Shown here piece by piece: positions 54,788-63,504 of a stretch of 64,000 nucleotides of DNA. The position numbers were made by a program, and so were the translations under genes. This stretch comes from Mycobacterium sherrisii (GTDB lineage: Bacteria; Actinomycetota; Actinomycetes; Mycobacteriales; Mycobacteriaceae): NCBI RefSeq assembly GCF_002102355.1, contig NZ_LQPT01000069.1, positions 1 through 64,000 on the forward strand, written 5' to 3'. The notes under the pieces are model-generated. The model was not told where the DNA came from. It did not search any database and was given only the letters and a program-made list of their open reading frames with translations. Positions within the stretch are counted from its first letter, which is position 1; the number at the start of each line of letters is the position of its first letter.

Positions 54788-57163
54788 ATGCGAGTTGACG
54801 GGCGCGACATCAGCGTTTCCGGCAAGCTGCTGCAACCGGTCAACCGGCGCACCAACGACATTCTGCGGCTGATTTTGGCGACCGTGTTCCTTGCCGCGGT
54901 TATCACCGGCTCGCTGGTCACCCGCACCAGTTGGGTGCGGTTGGAGAAGTCCGTCTCGGAGATCGTCGGGGTCTTGACCCCGACCCAATCCGACGTGGTG
55001 TACCTGCTCTACGGATTCGCGATTCTGGCGTTGCCGTTCATGATCCTGATCGGGTTGGTCGTTGCTCGGCAATGGAAACTGTTGGGCGCCTACGGGGCCG
55101 CCGCGTTTCTCGCGGCACTGCCGTTGTCGGTCAGCAGTAACCGACTCGCGGCGCCCCGATGGCACTTCGACGTCTCGGATCGGTTGAGCACCCTGCCGGC
55201 CCAATTCCTCGACGACCCGCGCTGGATCGCGATGCTGGCCGCGGTGCTGACCGTCTCCGGCCCGTGGCTGCCGGCCCGCTGGCGGCACTGGTGGTGGGCG
55301 TTGCTGCTCGCATTCGTCCCGATCCATCTGGTCATCAGCGCCATCGTCCCGGCCCGCTCGTTGGTGGGCCTGGCGGTGGGGTGGTTCGTCGGCGCGCTGG
55401 TGGTGCTGGTGGTCGGCACCCCGGCGCTGGAGGTACCGCTGGTGGGAGCGGTACGCGCGATGGCCAAACGCGGATTCATCGTGTCGCGGCTCATGGTGGT
55501 CCGTCCCGCCGGACCCGGGCCGATCGTGCTGTCGACGGATTCCGGGGATCCGGATTCGACGGCCGCGATCGAGCTGTACGGGCCCCACCAGCGCAGCGGC
55601 GGCGCGCTTCGGCAGCTCTGGCGCAAGCTGCGGCTGCGCGACACGGAAACCGCGCCCCTGCAGGCCTCGATGCGCCGCGCCGTCGAACATCGCGCGCTGA
55701 TGACCATCGCGGTCAACGAGGTGGGCGTGGCCAACACGTCGACGCTGGCTTTCGCGGCCCTGGATCGTGGCTGGACTCTCTACGCGCACAAGCCGATTCG
55801 GGGGATTCCGCTCGACGAATGCACGAAGACGACGCCGGTCGCGCGGGTGTGGGAATCGCTGCGAAAGCTGCACGACTATCAGATTTCGCACGGCGATCTG
55901 CGCTGCCACGAGATCACCGTCGACGACGGGACGGTGTTGTTCGGCGGGTTCGGCAACGCCGAATACGGCGCCACCGACGCCCAGCTCCAGTCCGACCTGG
56001 CCCAACTGCTGGTGACCACGACGGCGCTGTACGACGCGACGTCGGCGGTGCGGGCAGCGATTGACGCGTTCGGCCAGGACGCGATCTTGACGGCGTCCCG
56101 CCGCCTCACCAAATCGGCTGTGCCCAAACGTGTTCGGAAGTCGGTCGGCGATGCATCCGCCGTCATCTCGACCGCCCGCGCCGAGGTCAAAGCGCAGACC
56201 GGCGCCGACCAGATCGAGAAGCAGACGATCACCCGGTTCACCCGCAGCCAGGTCATCCAGATGGTACTGCTGGGCGCTCTGGTCTACGTCGCGTATCCGT
56301 TCATCAGCACCGTCCCGACGTTCTTTTCCGAACTGCGGACGGCGAACTGGTGGTGGGCGCTGCTGGGTGTGGTGATCTCGGCGTCGACCTATGTCGGTGC
56401 GGCGGCGGCGTTATGGGCGTGCACCGACGGCACGGTGAACTTCTGGAAGCTGTCGATCGCGCAGGTCGCCAACACGTTTGCCGCCACCACCACCCCGGCG
56501 GGGGTGGGCGGGCTGGCGCTGAGTACCCGGATCTTGCAGAAGGGCGGCCTGTCGGTCATGCGAGCCACCGCCGCGGTGGCGCTACAGCAGTCGGTGCAAG
56601 TAATCATGCACCTGGTGTTGCTGGTCCTGTTCAGCACCGTGGCGGGTGCGTCGATGGATCTCTCGCATTTCGTCCCCGGGGCGACCGTCCTGTACCTGAT
56701 CGCGGGTGTGGCGCTGGGCATCGTCGGCACGTTCCTGTTTGTGCCCAAGTTGCGGGGTTGGTTGTCCACGGCGGTGCGTCCGCGACTGGAGGAGGTCACC
56801 AACGATCTCGTCGAACTGGTCCGCGAGCCCAGACGTCTTGCGCTGATCCTGCTGGGTTGTGCCGGAACCACTCTCGGCGCGGCGCTGGCGCTGTGGGCCA
56901 GTGTCCAGGCCTTCGGCGGCGGCGCAACGTTCGTCACGTGCACCGTGGTGACGATGGTCGGTGGCACCCTGGCCTCGGCCGCGCCGACGCCCGGCGGCGT
57001 GGGTGCCGTGGAGGCGGCACTGATCGGTGGTCTGGCCGCCTTCGGTGTGCCCGCCGCCGTCGGGGTGCCCTCGGTGTTGCTGTACCGGGTGCTGACCTGC
57101 TGGCTGCCGGTCTTCATCGGCTGGCCGGTGATGCGCTGGCTAACCGACAACGACATGGTCTAG
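54788..57163 (+). CDS. Flippase/LPG-synthase-type membrane protein with degenerate kinase-like domain
   Basis: 791-residue membrane protein. An N-terminal block has several transmembrane helices (about residues 25-230). A soluble kinase-like domain follows (about 260-440) with HGDLRCHEI (His368 onward), resembling the HRD/HGDL catalytic loop. The equivalent of DFG reads GFG (387-389), so the metal-binding Asp is missing. A C-terminal UPF0104/LPG-synthase TM domain (about 475-785) has TTTPAGVGGLALSTR and PGGVGAVEAALIGGLAAFGV. This architecture is known in actinobacteria, but its role is not. It possibly moves or modifies a lipid-linked envelope precursor. Confidence 0.85.
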   Translation: MRVDGRDISVSGKLLQPVNRRTNDILRLILATVFLAAVITGSLVTRTSWVRLEKSVSEIVGVLTPTQSDVVYLLYGFAILALPFMILIGLVVARQWKLLGAYGAAAFLAALPLSVSSNRLAAPRWHFDVSDRLSTLPAQFLDDPRWIAMLAAVLTVSGPWLPARWRHWWWALLLAFVPIHLVISAIVPARSLVGLAVGWFVGALVVLVVGTPALEVPLVGAVRAMAKRGFIVSRLMVVRPAGPGPIVLSTDSGDPDSTAAIELYGPHQRSGGALRQLWRKLRLRDTETAPLQASMRRAVEHRALMTIAVNEVGVANTSTLAFAALDRGWTLYAHKPIRGIPLDECTKTTPVARVWESLRKLHDYQISHGDLRCHEITVDDGTVLFGGFGNAEYGATDAQLQSDLAQLLVTTTALYDATSAVRAAIDAFGQDAILTASRRLTKSAVPKRVRKSVGDASAVISTARAEVKAQTGADQIEKQTITRFTRSQVIQMVLLGALVYVAYPFISTVPTFFSELRTANWWWALLGVVISASTYVGAAAALWACTDGTVNFWKLSIAQVANTFAATTTPAGVGGLALSTRILQKGGLSVMRATAAVALQQSVQVIMHLVLLVLFSTVAGASMDLSHFVPGATVLYLIAGVALGIVGTFLFVPKLRGWLSTAVRPRLEEVTNDLVELVREPRRLALILLGCAGTTLGAALALWASVQAFGGGATFVTCTVVTMVGGTLASAAPTPGGVGAVEAALIGGLAAFGVPAAVGVPSVLLYRVLTCWLPVFIGWPVMRWLTDNDMV

Positions 57164-57223
57164 TCCCCGTAGATCCCGCGCGAAAAGACCGCTCGACTCC
57201 GCCGGTGGCCGTACCGTGGGTGC

Positions 57224-57709
57224 ATGGCAGAACAGCCGTACGCGATCGACGCCGGACACCCGCCGTCGGCCCTGCTCAAGCTCGTCAACCCCGTGCTGAG
57301 CCTGTTGCTGCGCACCCCGCTGGCCGGCCCGGCCCGCAAGCAGCTGATGGTGCTGAACTTCACCGGCCGAAAGACGGGGCGCCCGTTCACAGTTCCGGTC
57401 AGCGCCCACGTGATCGACAACCAGCTGTATGCGCTGACCGGTGCTGCGTGGAAGCAGAACTTCCGCGGCGGCGCCCCCGCGCGGGTCAGCTACGACGGCA
57501 ACACGACCGCCATGCGCGGCGAACTGATCCGCGACCCCGCGATCGTTTCGGACCTCTACCACCGCTGCGCCGAATCGTATGGCGTGCGGCGCGCGCAGAC
57601 CATGATCGGCCTGAAATTCCGCGACCGGCGCATTCCGACGGCGGAGGAATTCGGCGAGGCGGTCGACCGGATGCACCTGGCGGCGATCCGGCTCACCCCG
57701 GTCGCCTAA
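57224..57709 (+). CDS. F420-type deazaflavin-dependent oxidoreductase (DUF385/DDN family)
   Basis: 161-residue protein of the split-barrel flavin/F420-binding fold. The N-terminal [18 protein letters not shown] motif (about residues 47-64) is the typical F420 phosphate/ring contact. Relatives include the Ddn nitroreductase that activates pretomanid, though I cannot tell whether this one does so. Other possible roles include menaquinone or fatty-acid reduction. It is convergent with galK, and the two stop codons overlap by 3 bases (57706-57709). Confidence 0.85.
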   Translation: MAEQPYAIDAGHPPSALLKLVNPVLSLLLRTPLAGPARKQLMVLNFTGRKTGRPFTVPVSAHVIDNQLYALTGAAWKQNFRGGAPARVSYDGNTTAMRGELIRDPAIVSDLYHRCAESYGVRRAQTMIGLKFRDRRIPTAEEFGEAVDRMHLAAIRLTPVA

Positions 57710-58797
57710 CCGTCGGGCCCCGCGCCCGCGGCCGCCCGCGTGCGGCCGATCACCGGCTCGTCGAAGCCGGCCTCACGCAGCTGCCGGCGCACGGCGGCCG
57801 CGACCGCCTCGGCCCGGTCGGAGGGCACCAGCGCGATCACCGACCCGCCGAAGCCACCGCCGGTCATTCTGGCACCCAATGCTCCCGCGGCCACGGCGGT
57901 GTCGGCGATCAGGTCGAGCTGCGCGGTGGTGATCTCGAAGTCGTCCCGCATGGACGCGTGCGAGGCCGTCATCAACCGTCCAGCCGCGGTGAAATCCGAA
58001 TCACGCAGCACGGCAACGAAATCGAGAACTCGCCGATTCTCGGTCAGCACGTGCCGTGCCCGGCGGCGGTCGATCGCACCGTTGATAGCCGACAGCACGG
58101 CGGTGCCGCGGTCCTGGACATCCCGCAGCGACGACGCCTCCAGATCCGCCGCCGCCCGCTCGCACGACGCGCGCCGCGCGGCGTACTCGCCGCCGGCGTG
58201 CCGGTGCCGCGCCCGGGAGTCGATCAGCAGCAGCGCGACGCCGGCCGCGTCCGGGTCGAAAACCACCGGCTCGACGGTGACGTCGCGAAAGTCGATCAGC
58301 AGCGCGGTTGCGGGCTGGCCGTACATCGCCGCCAACTGGTCGAGTAAACCCGTTGGGGCGCCGACATATTCGTTCTCGGCACGCTGTGCCAGCCGTGCCT
58401 GCTGGTTGCGGTCGATGCGAATCCCCGTGGCCGACGTGATCGCACCCAGCACCGCGCATTCCAGCGCCGCCGAGGACGACAGGCCCGATCCCATTTCCAC
58501 CGTGCTGGTGATCGACATCGCGCCGCCGCATAGCCGGTGTCCCGCCCGGCCGAGGGCCCAGATGACCCCGGCGACATAGCCGGCCCAGCCGGGCACCTCA
58601 CCGGGGGCCGTGGTCAGCGGGATGGCGACGGCCTCGTCGGCGCGATCGCTGCGCACCGAGATCACGCCGGTGTCCTCGGGTGCGAAAGTCACCACGGTGC
58701 GCTGGGGCAACGCGATCGGCAGGGCGAACCCGAGGTTGTAGTCGGTGTGTTCCCCGATCAGGTTGATCCGTCCCGGGGCGGCGTAACGGACCGTCAC
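57706..58797 (-). CDS. galK: Galactokinase
   Basis: GHMP-fold kinase that phosphorylates galactose at C1, the first step of the Leloir pathway. The 363-residue protein has the galactokinase signature [20 protein letters not shown] (about residues 10-29), the ATP motif [13 protein letters not shown] and the C-terminal [12 protein letters not shown]. It starts at the GTG at 58797, which overlaps the galT stop codon by four bases (GTGA), so the two are translationally coupled. A galE gene is not in the window. Confidence 0.96.
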   Translation of the reverse strand: MTVRYAAPGRINLIGEHTDYNLGFALPIALPQRTVVTFAPEDTGVISVRSDRADEAVAIPLTTAPGEVPGWAGYVAGVIWALGRAGHRLCGGAMSITSTVEMGSGLSSSAALECAVLGAITSATGIRIDRNQQARLAQRAENEYVGAPTGLLDQLAAMYGQPATALLIDFRDVTVEPVVFDPDAAGVALLLIDSRARHRHAGGEYAARRASCERAAADLEASSLRDVQDRGTAVLSAINGAIDRRRARHVLTENRRVLDFVAVLRDSDFTAAGRLMTASHASMRDDFEITTAQLDLIADTAVAAGALGARMTGGGFGGSVIALVPSDRAEAVAAAVRRQLREAGFDEPVIGRTRAAAGAGPDG

Positions 58798-59876
58798 CCG
58801 AGTCCCCGCAGTCGCTCGGCCACGCTTTCCGGGGTGACGTCGCTGATGAACGCGTCCATCGCGGATTCGGAGGCCGCCAGGTACTTGAGCTTGGTGGCGC
58901 TGCGCCGGATCGACATCAACTCGACATGGAAGTATCCCTCGGCCTGCGCCCTGGCGTCGGCAAACTGATGCAGCGCCGAAATATAAGGCAGGGGTGCGGA
59001 ATACATCCGGTCGAACCGACCCAGCACGTCGAGGTAAAGTTTCGCGAATGCATCGAGTTCGGCGCCGTTCAGTTCAATGAGGTTGCGCACGAACCTATTT
59101 GGGTAGATGTGAACCTCGACCGGCCAGCGCGCCGCGAACGGCACGAACGCGGTGAACAACTCGTTGCGGGTGACGATCCGGCTGCCGTCGGCCACCTCGG
59201 CGGCCAGCAGGCTGGCAAAGAGGTTGTCACCGTGACTCTTTCGGTGCGCGTCCGCCTGGCCGAGCATCGCAGCGGTTCGCGGTGTCAGGTACGGGTAGCC
59301 GTAGATCTGGCCGTGCGGGTGGGTCAGGGTCACCCCGATTTCCTCACCGCGGTTTTCGAAGCAGAACACCTGCTCGATACCCGGTGTGGCCATCAGCTCG
59401 GCGGTGCGGTGCCGCCAAGCGTCGACGACCAGCCGGGCATGGGCGGGTGGTAACTGCGCGAACGACCCGGTGTGGTTGCTGGAGAAGCAGATCACCTCGG
59501 TCCGCCCATGCCCGGGCACGGCGGTGAAGCCGGCACCGGACGGCGCACCCAACGGCCGACCGACGCCGGAAAGGCTGGGAAACCGGTTCTCGAACACGAC
59601 GACGTCGTAGTCCTTTGCGGGCACCTCGCTGGTGAGGCCCGTCGGTCCAGGGCACAGCGGGCACTGGTCGGGCGGCGGCTTGTAGGTGCGGTCCTGACGC
59701 AACGCCGCGACGATCACCCACTGCCCGGTTGTCCGGTCGAACCGCAGCTGCGACTGCTCTGGTTGCCGTGGCGGGAGGGGTCTGCGATCAGCCACCGGCG
59801 CCGGGCGGTGCCCCGGCAACGCGAAGAACAACAGGTCGCGGCCGTCGGCCAGCTTCGCCCGTGTCGGCGCCGTCAC
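58794..59876 (-). CDS. galT: Galactose-1-phosphate uridylyltransferase, intact
   Basis: 360-residue enzyme exchanging UMP between UDP-glucose and galactose-1-phosphate. The zinc-binding CPLCPG (near residue 72), ENRFPSL, and the active-site [11 protein letters not shown] (HPH nucleophile) are all visible. Start is the GTG at 59876, with a TAGTCT -10-like box 8 bases upstream that could make it near-leaderless. In M. tuberculosis this gene is annotated as two parts, galTa and galTb (from memory). Here a single uninterrupted frame covers both domains. It is cotranscribed with galK. Confidence 0.95.
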   Translation of the reverse strand: MTAPTRAKLADGRDLLFFALPGHRPAPVADRRPLPPRQPEQSQLRFDRTTGQWVIVAALRQDRTYKPPPDQCPLCPGPTGLTSEVPAKDYDVVVFENRFPSLSGVGRPLGAPSGAGFTAVPGHGRTEVICFSSNHTGSFAQLPPAHARLVVDAWRHRTAELMATPGIEQVFCFENRGEEIGVTLTHPHGQIYGYPYLTPRTAAMLGQADAHRKSHGDNLFASLLAAEVADGSRIVTRNELFTAFVPFAARWPVEVHIYPNRFVRNLIELNGAELDAFAKLYLDVLGRFDRMYSAPLPYISALHQFADARAQAEGYFHVELMSIRRSATKLKYLAASESAMDAFISDVTPESVAERLRGLG

Positions 59877-59907
59877 GATGTCGAAGACTAGCCTGGTCCT
59901 GCGTTGG

Positions 59908-60602
59908 TCACGCCGACGTGCTGTGCGAGTCCCCGATCGCGTCGGAAAGACGCTCGTGCGCGGTGAGCAGCAACTCGTCGAAGGCGGTGCGCGCCGCGAT
60001 GCCCTCGGCGCTCAACCGGCAGAAATCCTGGGCGATCTGCTGAGCCAGCAATGCCAGCTTGATGTTGCGTACCTGGGACAGCGACTTGAGCAGATTGAAG
60101 GCGGCCGCCGCGTCGATGCCGTAGACGAGGATCAGCATGCCTTGGTTCGATCGATCGCACCGCGCCGCTCGGCGATGGCCGCGACCTTCGCGGTGATCGC
60201 CTCTTCCGCGGGGCGTTTGGTTTGCGGGGTGACGTCGACGTAGAAACCGTGAATGCCGATGACCTGCCCGTGGTCGTCGCACACTTGGTCGCCCACGACG
60301 ACGACGTGGTGGACCCCGCCGCGCGTATCGACGATGCGGTGCCGCGTGCTGAACGCCTGACGCGTGGCCACCATTTCGGTGATCGTCGCGGTCACCCGAC
60401 GCCGGTCGTCGGGATGTTTGTGGGATAGCACCAGCTCGGTGGTCGGTGTCACCGTGCCGGGTTCGTAGCCGTGCAGCCGCTGCACGTGTTCGGACCATTG
60501 CCAGCGCTGGTCTTCGAAATGGAACCGGAACCAGGCCACCGATTCCGGGGCTCCGCCGGTCAGAGCCTGCTCTACGGCCTCGGTTTGGCCGTCCCAAGCC
60601 AT
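59908..60602 (-). pseudogene. PAS-ANTAR RNA-binding regulator broken by a one-base frameshift
   Basis: From the ATG at 60602 the frame encodes a PAS domain (AWFRFHFEDQRWQWSEHVQR, YEPGTVTP, IVDTRGGVHHVVVVGD, about residues 20-130) and begins an ANTAR domain: AAIAERRGAIDRTK. It then reads AC and stop at 60132. One base off, the sequence continues exactly as expected: GMLILVYGIDAAAAFNLLKS, QVRNIKLALLAQQIAQDF, to a stop at 59908. Adding one G to AAGGC (giving AAGGGC) restores the frame. ANTAR proteins are signal-controlled transcription antiterminators. Alternatively the ATG at 60138 starts a separate 76-residue ANTAR protein overlapping the first stop codon. Confidence 0.8.
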
Positions 60603-60955
60603 GCTGCACGCTGCGATGCAGTCGGGGCGACGGCGCTATCCGCCGAACGCTCTCTGGTTGACCCGGCCACACCGTGGTGCAGCCGTTCTTCGGACACCCG
60701 GCACAGTTCGCGCGATCGGTCGATCTGCAATTGCGCGCGTCGAATGGAGGACGCGACGTCATCACGCAACGATTGACAGTCCCGGGGGGTCATCACCGGC
60801 GGGCTGACCACTCGCACCGAGTGTTCCCGCAGTGTCGAGATTCGTCTGGCGGTGCGCGCCCGATGGGCCTTCTGCCGACAGGCGGACGAGCAGTACACCG
60901 CGTCCGAACGTCCGAAAAAACTTCCCTGACACACCGCGCAGATCGCGTCCGCCAT
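60572..60955 (-). CDS. Small Cys-rich protein with possible zinc site
   Basis: 127-residue protein starting with MADAICAVCQGSFFG, then DAVYCSSACRQKAHRAR. The four cysteines CxxC...CxxxC resemble a treble-clef or MYND-like zinc finger (about residues 6-27), followed by a basic patch. The rest is polar and low in order, with a probable helix around 65-90. Its 3' end overlaps the PAS-ANTAR gene by 31 bases. It may act with that regulator, but no function can be assigned. The start is probably leaderless. Confidence 0.7.
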   Translation of the reverse strand: MADAICAVCQGSFFGRSDAVYCSSACRQKAHRARTARRISTLREHSVRVVSPPVMTPRDCQSLRDDVASSIRRAQLQIDRSRELCRVSEERLHHGVAGSTRERSADSAVAPTASQRAAWLGTAKPRP

Positions 60956-60962
60956 AGCCGTT

Positions 60963-60990
60963 ACGTTACAGCTATACAGGGAGTTAGCAA
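60963..60990 (-). promoter_or_regulatory. Candidate leaderless promoter for the Cys-rich protein gene
   Basis: TTGCTA (60985-60990) and TAACGT (60963-60968) on the minus strand are 16 bases apart. The -10 box ends 7 bases before the ATG at 60955, consistent with transcription beginning at the start codon. No ribosome site is visible, which fits. Confidence 0.5.
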
Positions 60991-61081
60991 TAGATGGCCC
61001 GGCATTTGGTGGTTGGCGTCGAAGCCGAGGTGAGCGCGACCCGGCCGCGCCATAGGGTGAGCGAAAGAGAGGCGGTAGCGA

Positions 61082-63442
61082 GTGTCGGGTGGACGTGAAG
61101 TCCGTGACCGCAGCCCTGGCGGTACCCGGCGTGACGATCTCGAGTCCGGCCCCGCCGGCGGGCTGGGCGGCGTCGTTCGGGCGCGCTACGAGTGGGCGCG
61201 AAACTGGTGGATCGGATCCGATCCGGGCCTGCTGAGGCTTCGGATGGCGACCCGCACGACGGCGGCCCTGGCGTGTTCGCTAGCGCTGCTGTTCGTGCTG
61301 ACCCGGGTAACCCGCCAGCCGCTGACCGTCGCACTGCTCGGGGTGGTGATCACGATGATCGCGGCCCGGTCCGTCAACGAGCCCGATCCGCGGCGGCAGC
61401 GGATCACGATGGCACTGCTGCCGCTGCCCGCCGCGCTGTCGATCGTCGCCGCGACGCTGCTGACGTCGCACTACATCGCGGCCGACGCCGTCTTCGTCGT
61501 GGTCGTCTTCGTCGCGGTCTACATCCGCCGCTACGGGCCCCGGGGACGGGCACTCGGCATGGTCGCGTTCATGGCCTACTTCTTCACGCTGTATCTGCGC
61601 GCGAACGTTTCCGAGCTGCCGTGGATGATCGGCGCCGTCGTGGTGGGCACGGTGTGCACCTATGTGATGAGCACCTACGTGCTGCCCGACCATCCCGAAA
61701 GCGTGTTGCGCGACACCATTCGGGCGCTGCGCGCGCGGATGGCGATCGTTGTCGACACCACGGCGGACGCCGTTCGGACCGGACGCCTCGACGAACGGCG
61801 ACGGCGCCACATGCGAGCCCGCATCATCCGCCTCAACGAAACCGCACTGATGGTGCAGACCCAGATCGAAGACAAGGCCGACCCGGCCGTGCTGTGGCCG
61901 GGGGTGACCAGCCAGCAGCTGGCGCCGTGGCTGTTCGACGCCGAACTGGCCGTCGAGTGGGTCGCCAATGCCGGTGGGCAAGCGGCGTCCATCGCGGCCG
62001 CCGACCCAGGCGCGATTCCGGCCGGTACCCGCCTCGGACTGGTCGACGCGCTGACCCAGCTCGCGCGGTCGATCCGCATCCCGTCGCTCGCCGGTCTGCA
62101 ACAGGCCGCCGGACGGGCGCAGGCGATCCTCGACCAGCAGCCCCCGCCCACCTCGGCCGACCATCCCGCGGACACCGCGGTACGACGTCTCGCGCTGGCG
62201 ATCATCAACGCCGCCAACGCGACCGCCGAAGTCCGCGCCATCGTCGAGCACGCCACGGCCGCTGCGCCGACGCGCGCGACCGACCCGCAGGACGCGCAAG
62301 GCGACTCGGCCGACGAGCCGGAGGTGCAAGACGAGCGCCCGGACGATGGGTTGTCGCAGACCACCCGCCAGGCCATCCAGGCCAGCGTTGCCGCGGCGTT
62401 GACGATCGTGGCCGGCGAGCTGGTGTCGCCGGCCCGATGGTTCTGGGCGGTGATCGCTGCGTTCGTGATCTTTGCGGGCACCAACTCCTGGGGGGAAACG
62501 CTGACCAAGGGCTGGCAGCGGATGCTCGGCACGGCGCTCGGCGTGCCCTGCGGCATCCTGGCGGCCACCCTGTTCGCCGGTGACAAGACCGCCGCGCTGG
62601 TGGCGATCTTCGTCTGCCTGTTCTGCGCCTTCTACTTCATGACCGTCACCTACAGCCTGATGACGTTCTGGATCACGACGATGCTGGCCCTGCTGTACGG
62701 GCTGCTCGGCCAGTTCTCCCCGGGCGTGCTGATGTTGCGGATCGAAGAGACCGCGATCGGCGCGGTGATCGGCATCGCCGTGGCGATCCTGGTGCTGCCG
62801 ACGAATACCAGAACCGCCATCCGCGAGGACACCCGCGCCTTCCTGCAGGCACTGTCGACGCTGATCGAGATCTCCGCTGCGACGATGTTCGGCGAGGACG
62901 AGACCGTCAGCCCGACCGAGCAGGCACGCCAGCTCGACCGGGCCCTGCAGCAGTTCCGGATCACCGCCAAGCCGCTGCTCGCCGGCGTGGCGGGCCTGGC
63001 CGGTCGCCGCACCATTCGGCGCGGCCTGCGGATCTTCACCGCCTGCGATCGTTACGGCCGAAGCCTGGCCCGCAACAGCGAGCGCTACCACGGTCCCCGC
63101 GAAGCGGCCGCACCGGCCGACTCAACAACCGACGACATCGCAAAAGCCTTCACCGCGGCCGCCGAACAGACCCGACGCAACATCGACGCCCTGCTGACCG
63201 TCGTCGAGGGGCACGGACCCGCGACCGTGGACTCCACGACCGATGCGCTCGACGCCGCCGAGGCCCTGGCCCGCCATCCCGGCGGCGTCTGCGGCCCACC
63301 CGATGCGCCGCCGCAGCCGGCCACCGAGCGGTGTCTCACCGCGATCCACGCGCTGCGCCAGATCGAACGGGCCGTCATCATTGCCGCTATCGGCCTCGGC
63401 GCACGCGAGACCCATAAGCCCAGCCGCTCGACAGCGAGTTAA
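61082..63442 (+). CDS. FUSC family membrane protein (aromatic acid exporter-like)
   Basis: 786-residue membrane protein, starting at the GTG at 61082 with GAGAGGCGG upstream. It has two clusters of transmembrane helices (about residues 58-200 and 430-560) separated by a soluble region, as in fusaric acid resistance and AaeB/YccS proteins. The second cluster (VAAALTIVAGELVSPARWFW, then GTNSWGETLTKGWQRMLGTA) is the FUSC_2 core. A C-terminal soluble domain rich in Ala and Arg follows. The family exports aromatic carboxylic acids or acts in envelope stress; the substrate is unknown. Its stop overlaps an ATG just before the SDR gene. Confidence 0.88.
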   Translation: MSGGREVRDRSPGGTRRDDLESGPAGGLGGVVRARYEWARNWWIGSDPGLLRLRMATRTTAALACSLALLFVLTRVTRQPLTVALLGVVITMIAARSVNEPDPRRQRITMALLPLPAALSIVAATLLTSHYIAADAVFVVVVFVAVYIRRYGPRGRALGMVAFMAYFFTLYLRANVSELPWMIGAVVVGTVCTYVMSTYVLPDHPESVLRDTIRALRARMAIVVDTTADAVRTGRLDERRRRHMRARIIRLNETALMVQTQIEDKADPAVLWPGVTSQQLAPWLFDAELAVEWVANAGGQAASIAAADPGAIPAGTRLGLVDALTQLARSIRIPSLAGLQQAAGRAQAILDQQPPPTSADHPADTAVRRLALAIINAANATAEVRAIVEHATAAAPTRATDPQDAQGDSADEPEVQDERPDDGLSQTTRQAIQASVAAALTIVAGELVSPARWFWAVIAAFVIFAGTNSWGETLTKGWQRMLGTALGVPCGILAATLFAGDKTAALVAIFVCLFCAFYFMTVTYSLMTFWITTMLALLYGLLGQFSPGVLMLRIEETAIGAVIGIAVAILVLPTNTRTAIREDTRAFLQALSTLIEISAATMFGEDETVSPTEQARQLDRALQQFRITAKPLLAGVAGLAGRRTIRRGLRIFTACDRYGRSLARNSERYHGPREAAAPADSTTDDIAKAFTAAAEQTRRNIDALLTVVEGHGPATVDSTTDALDAAEALARHPGGVCGPPDAPPQPATERCLTAIHALRQIERAVIIAAIGLGARETHKPSRSTAS

Positions 63443-63504
63443 TGGCTGGCGCAGTATCCGATCGGTTCGACAAGCTCGAGGCACACGACGAAAGGGGGCG
63501 CCCC

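Noticed and set aside
61280-63091. 603-codon minus-strand frame opposite the FUSC gene
   Set aside because: Antisense shadow of a GC-rich membrane protein gene, without membrane segments or motifs.
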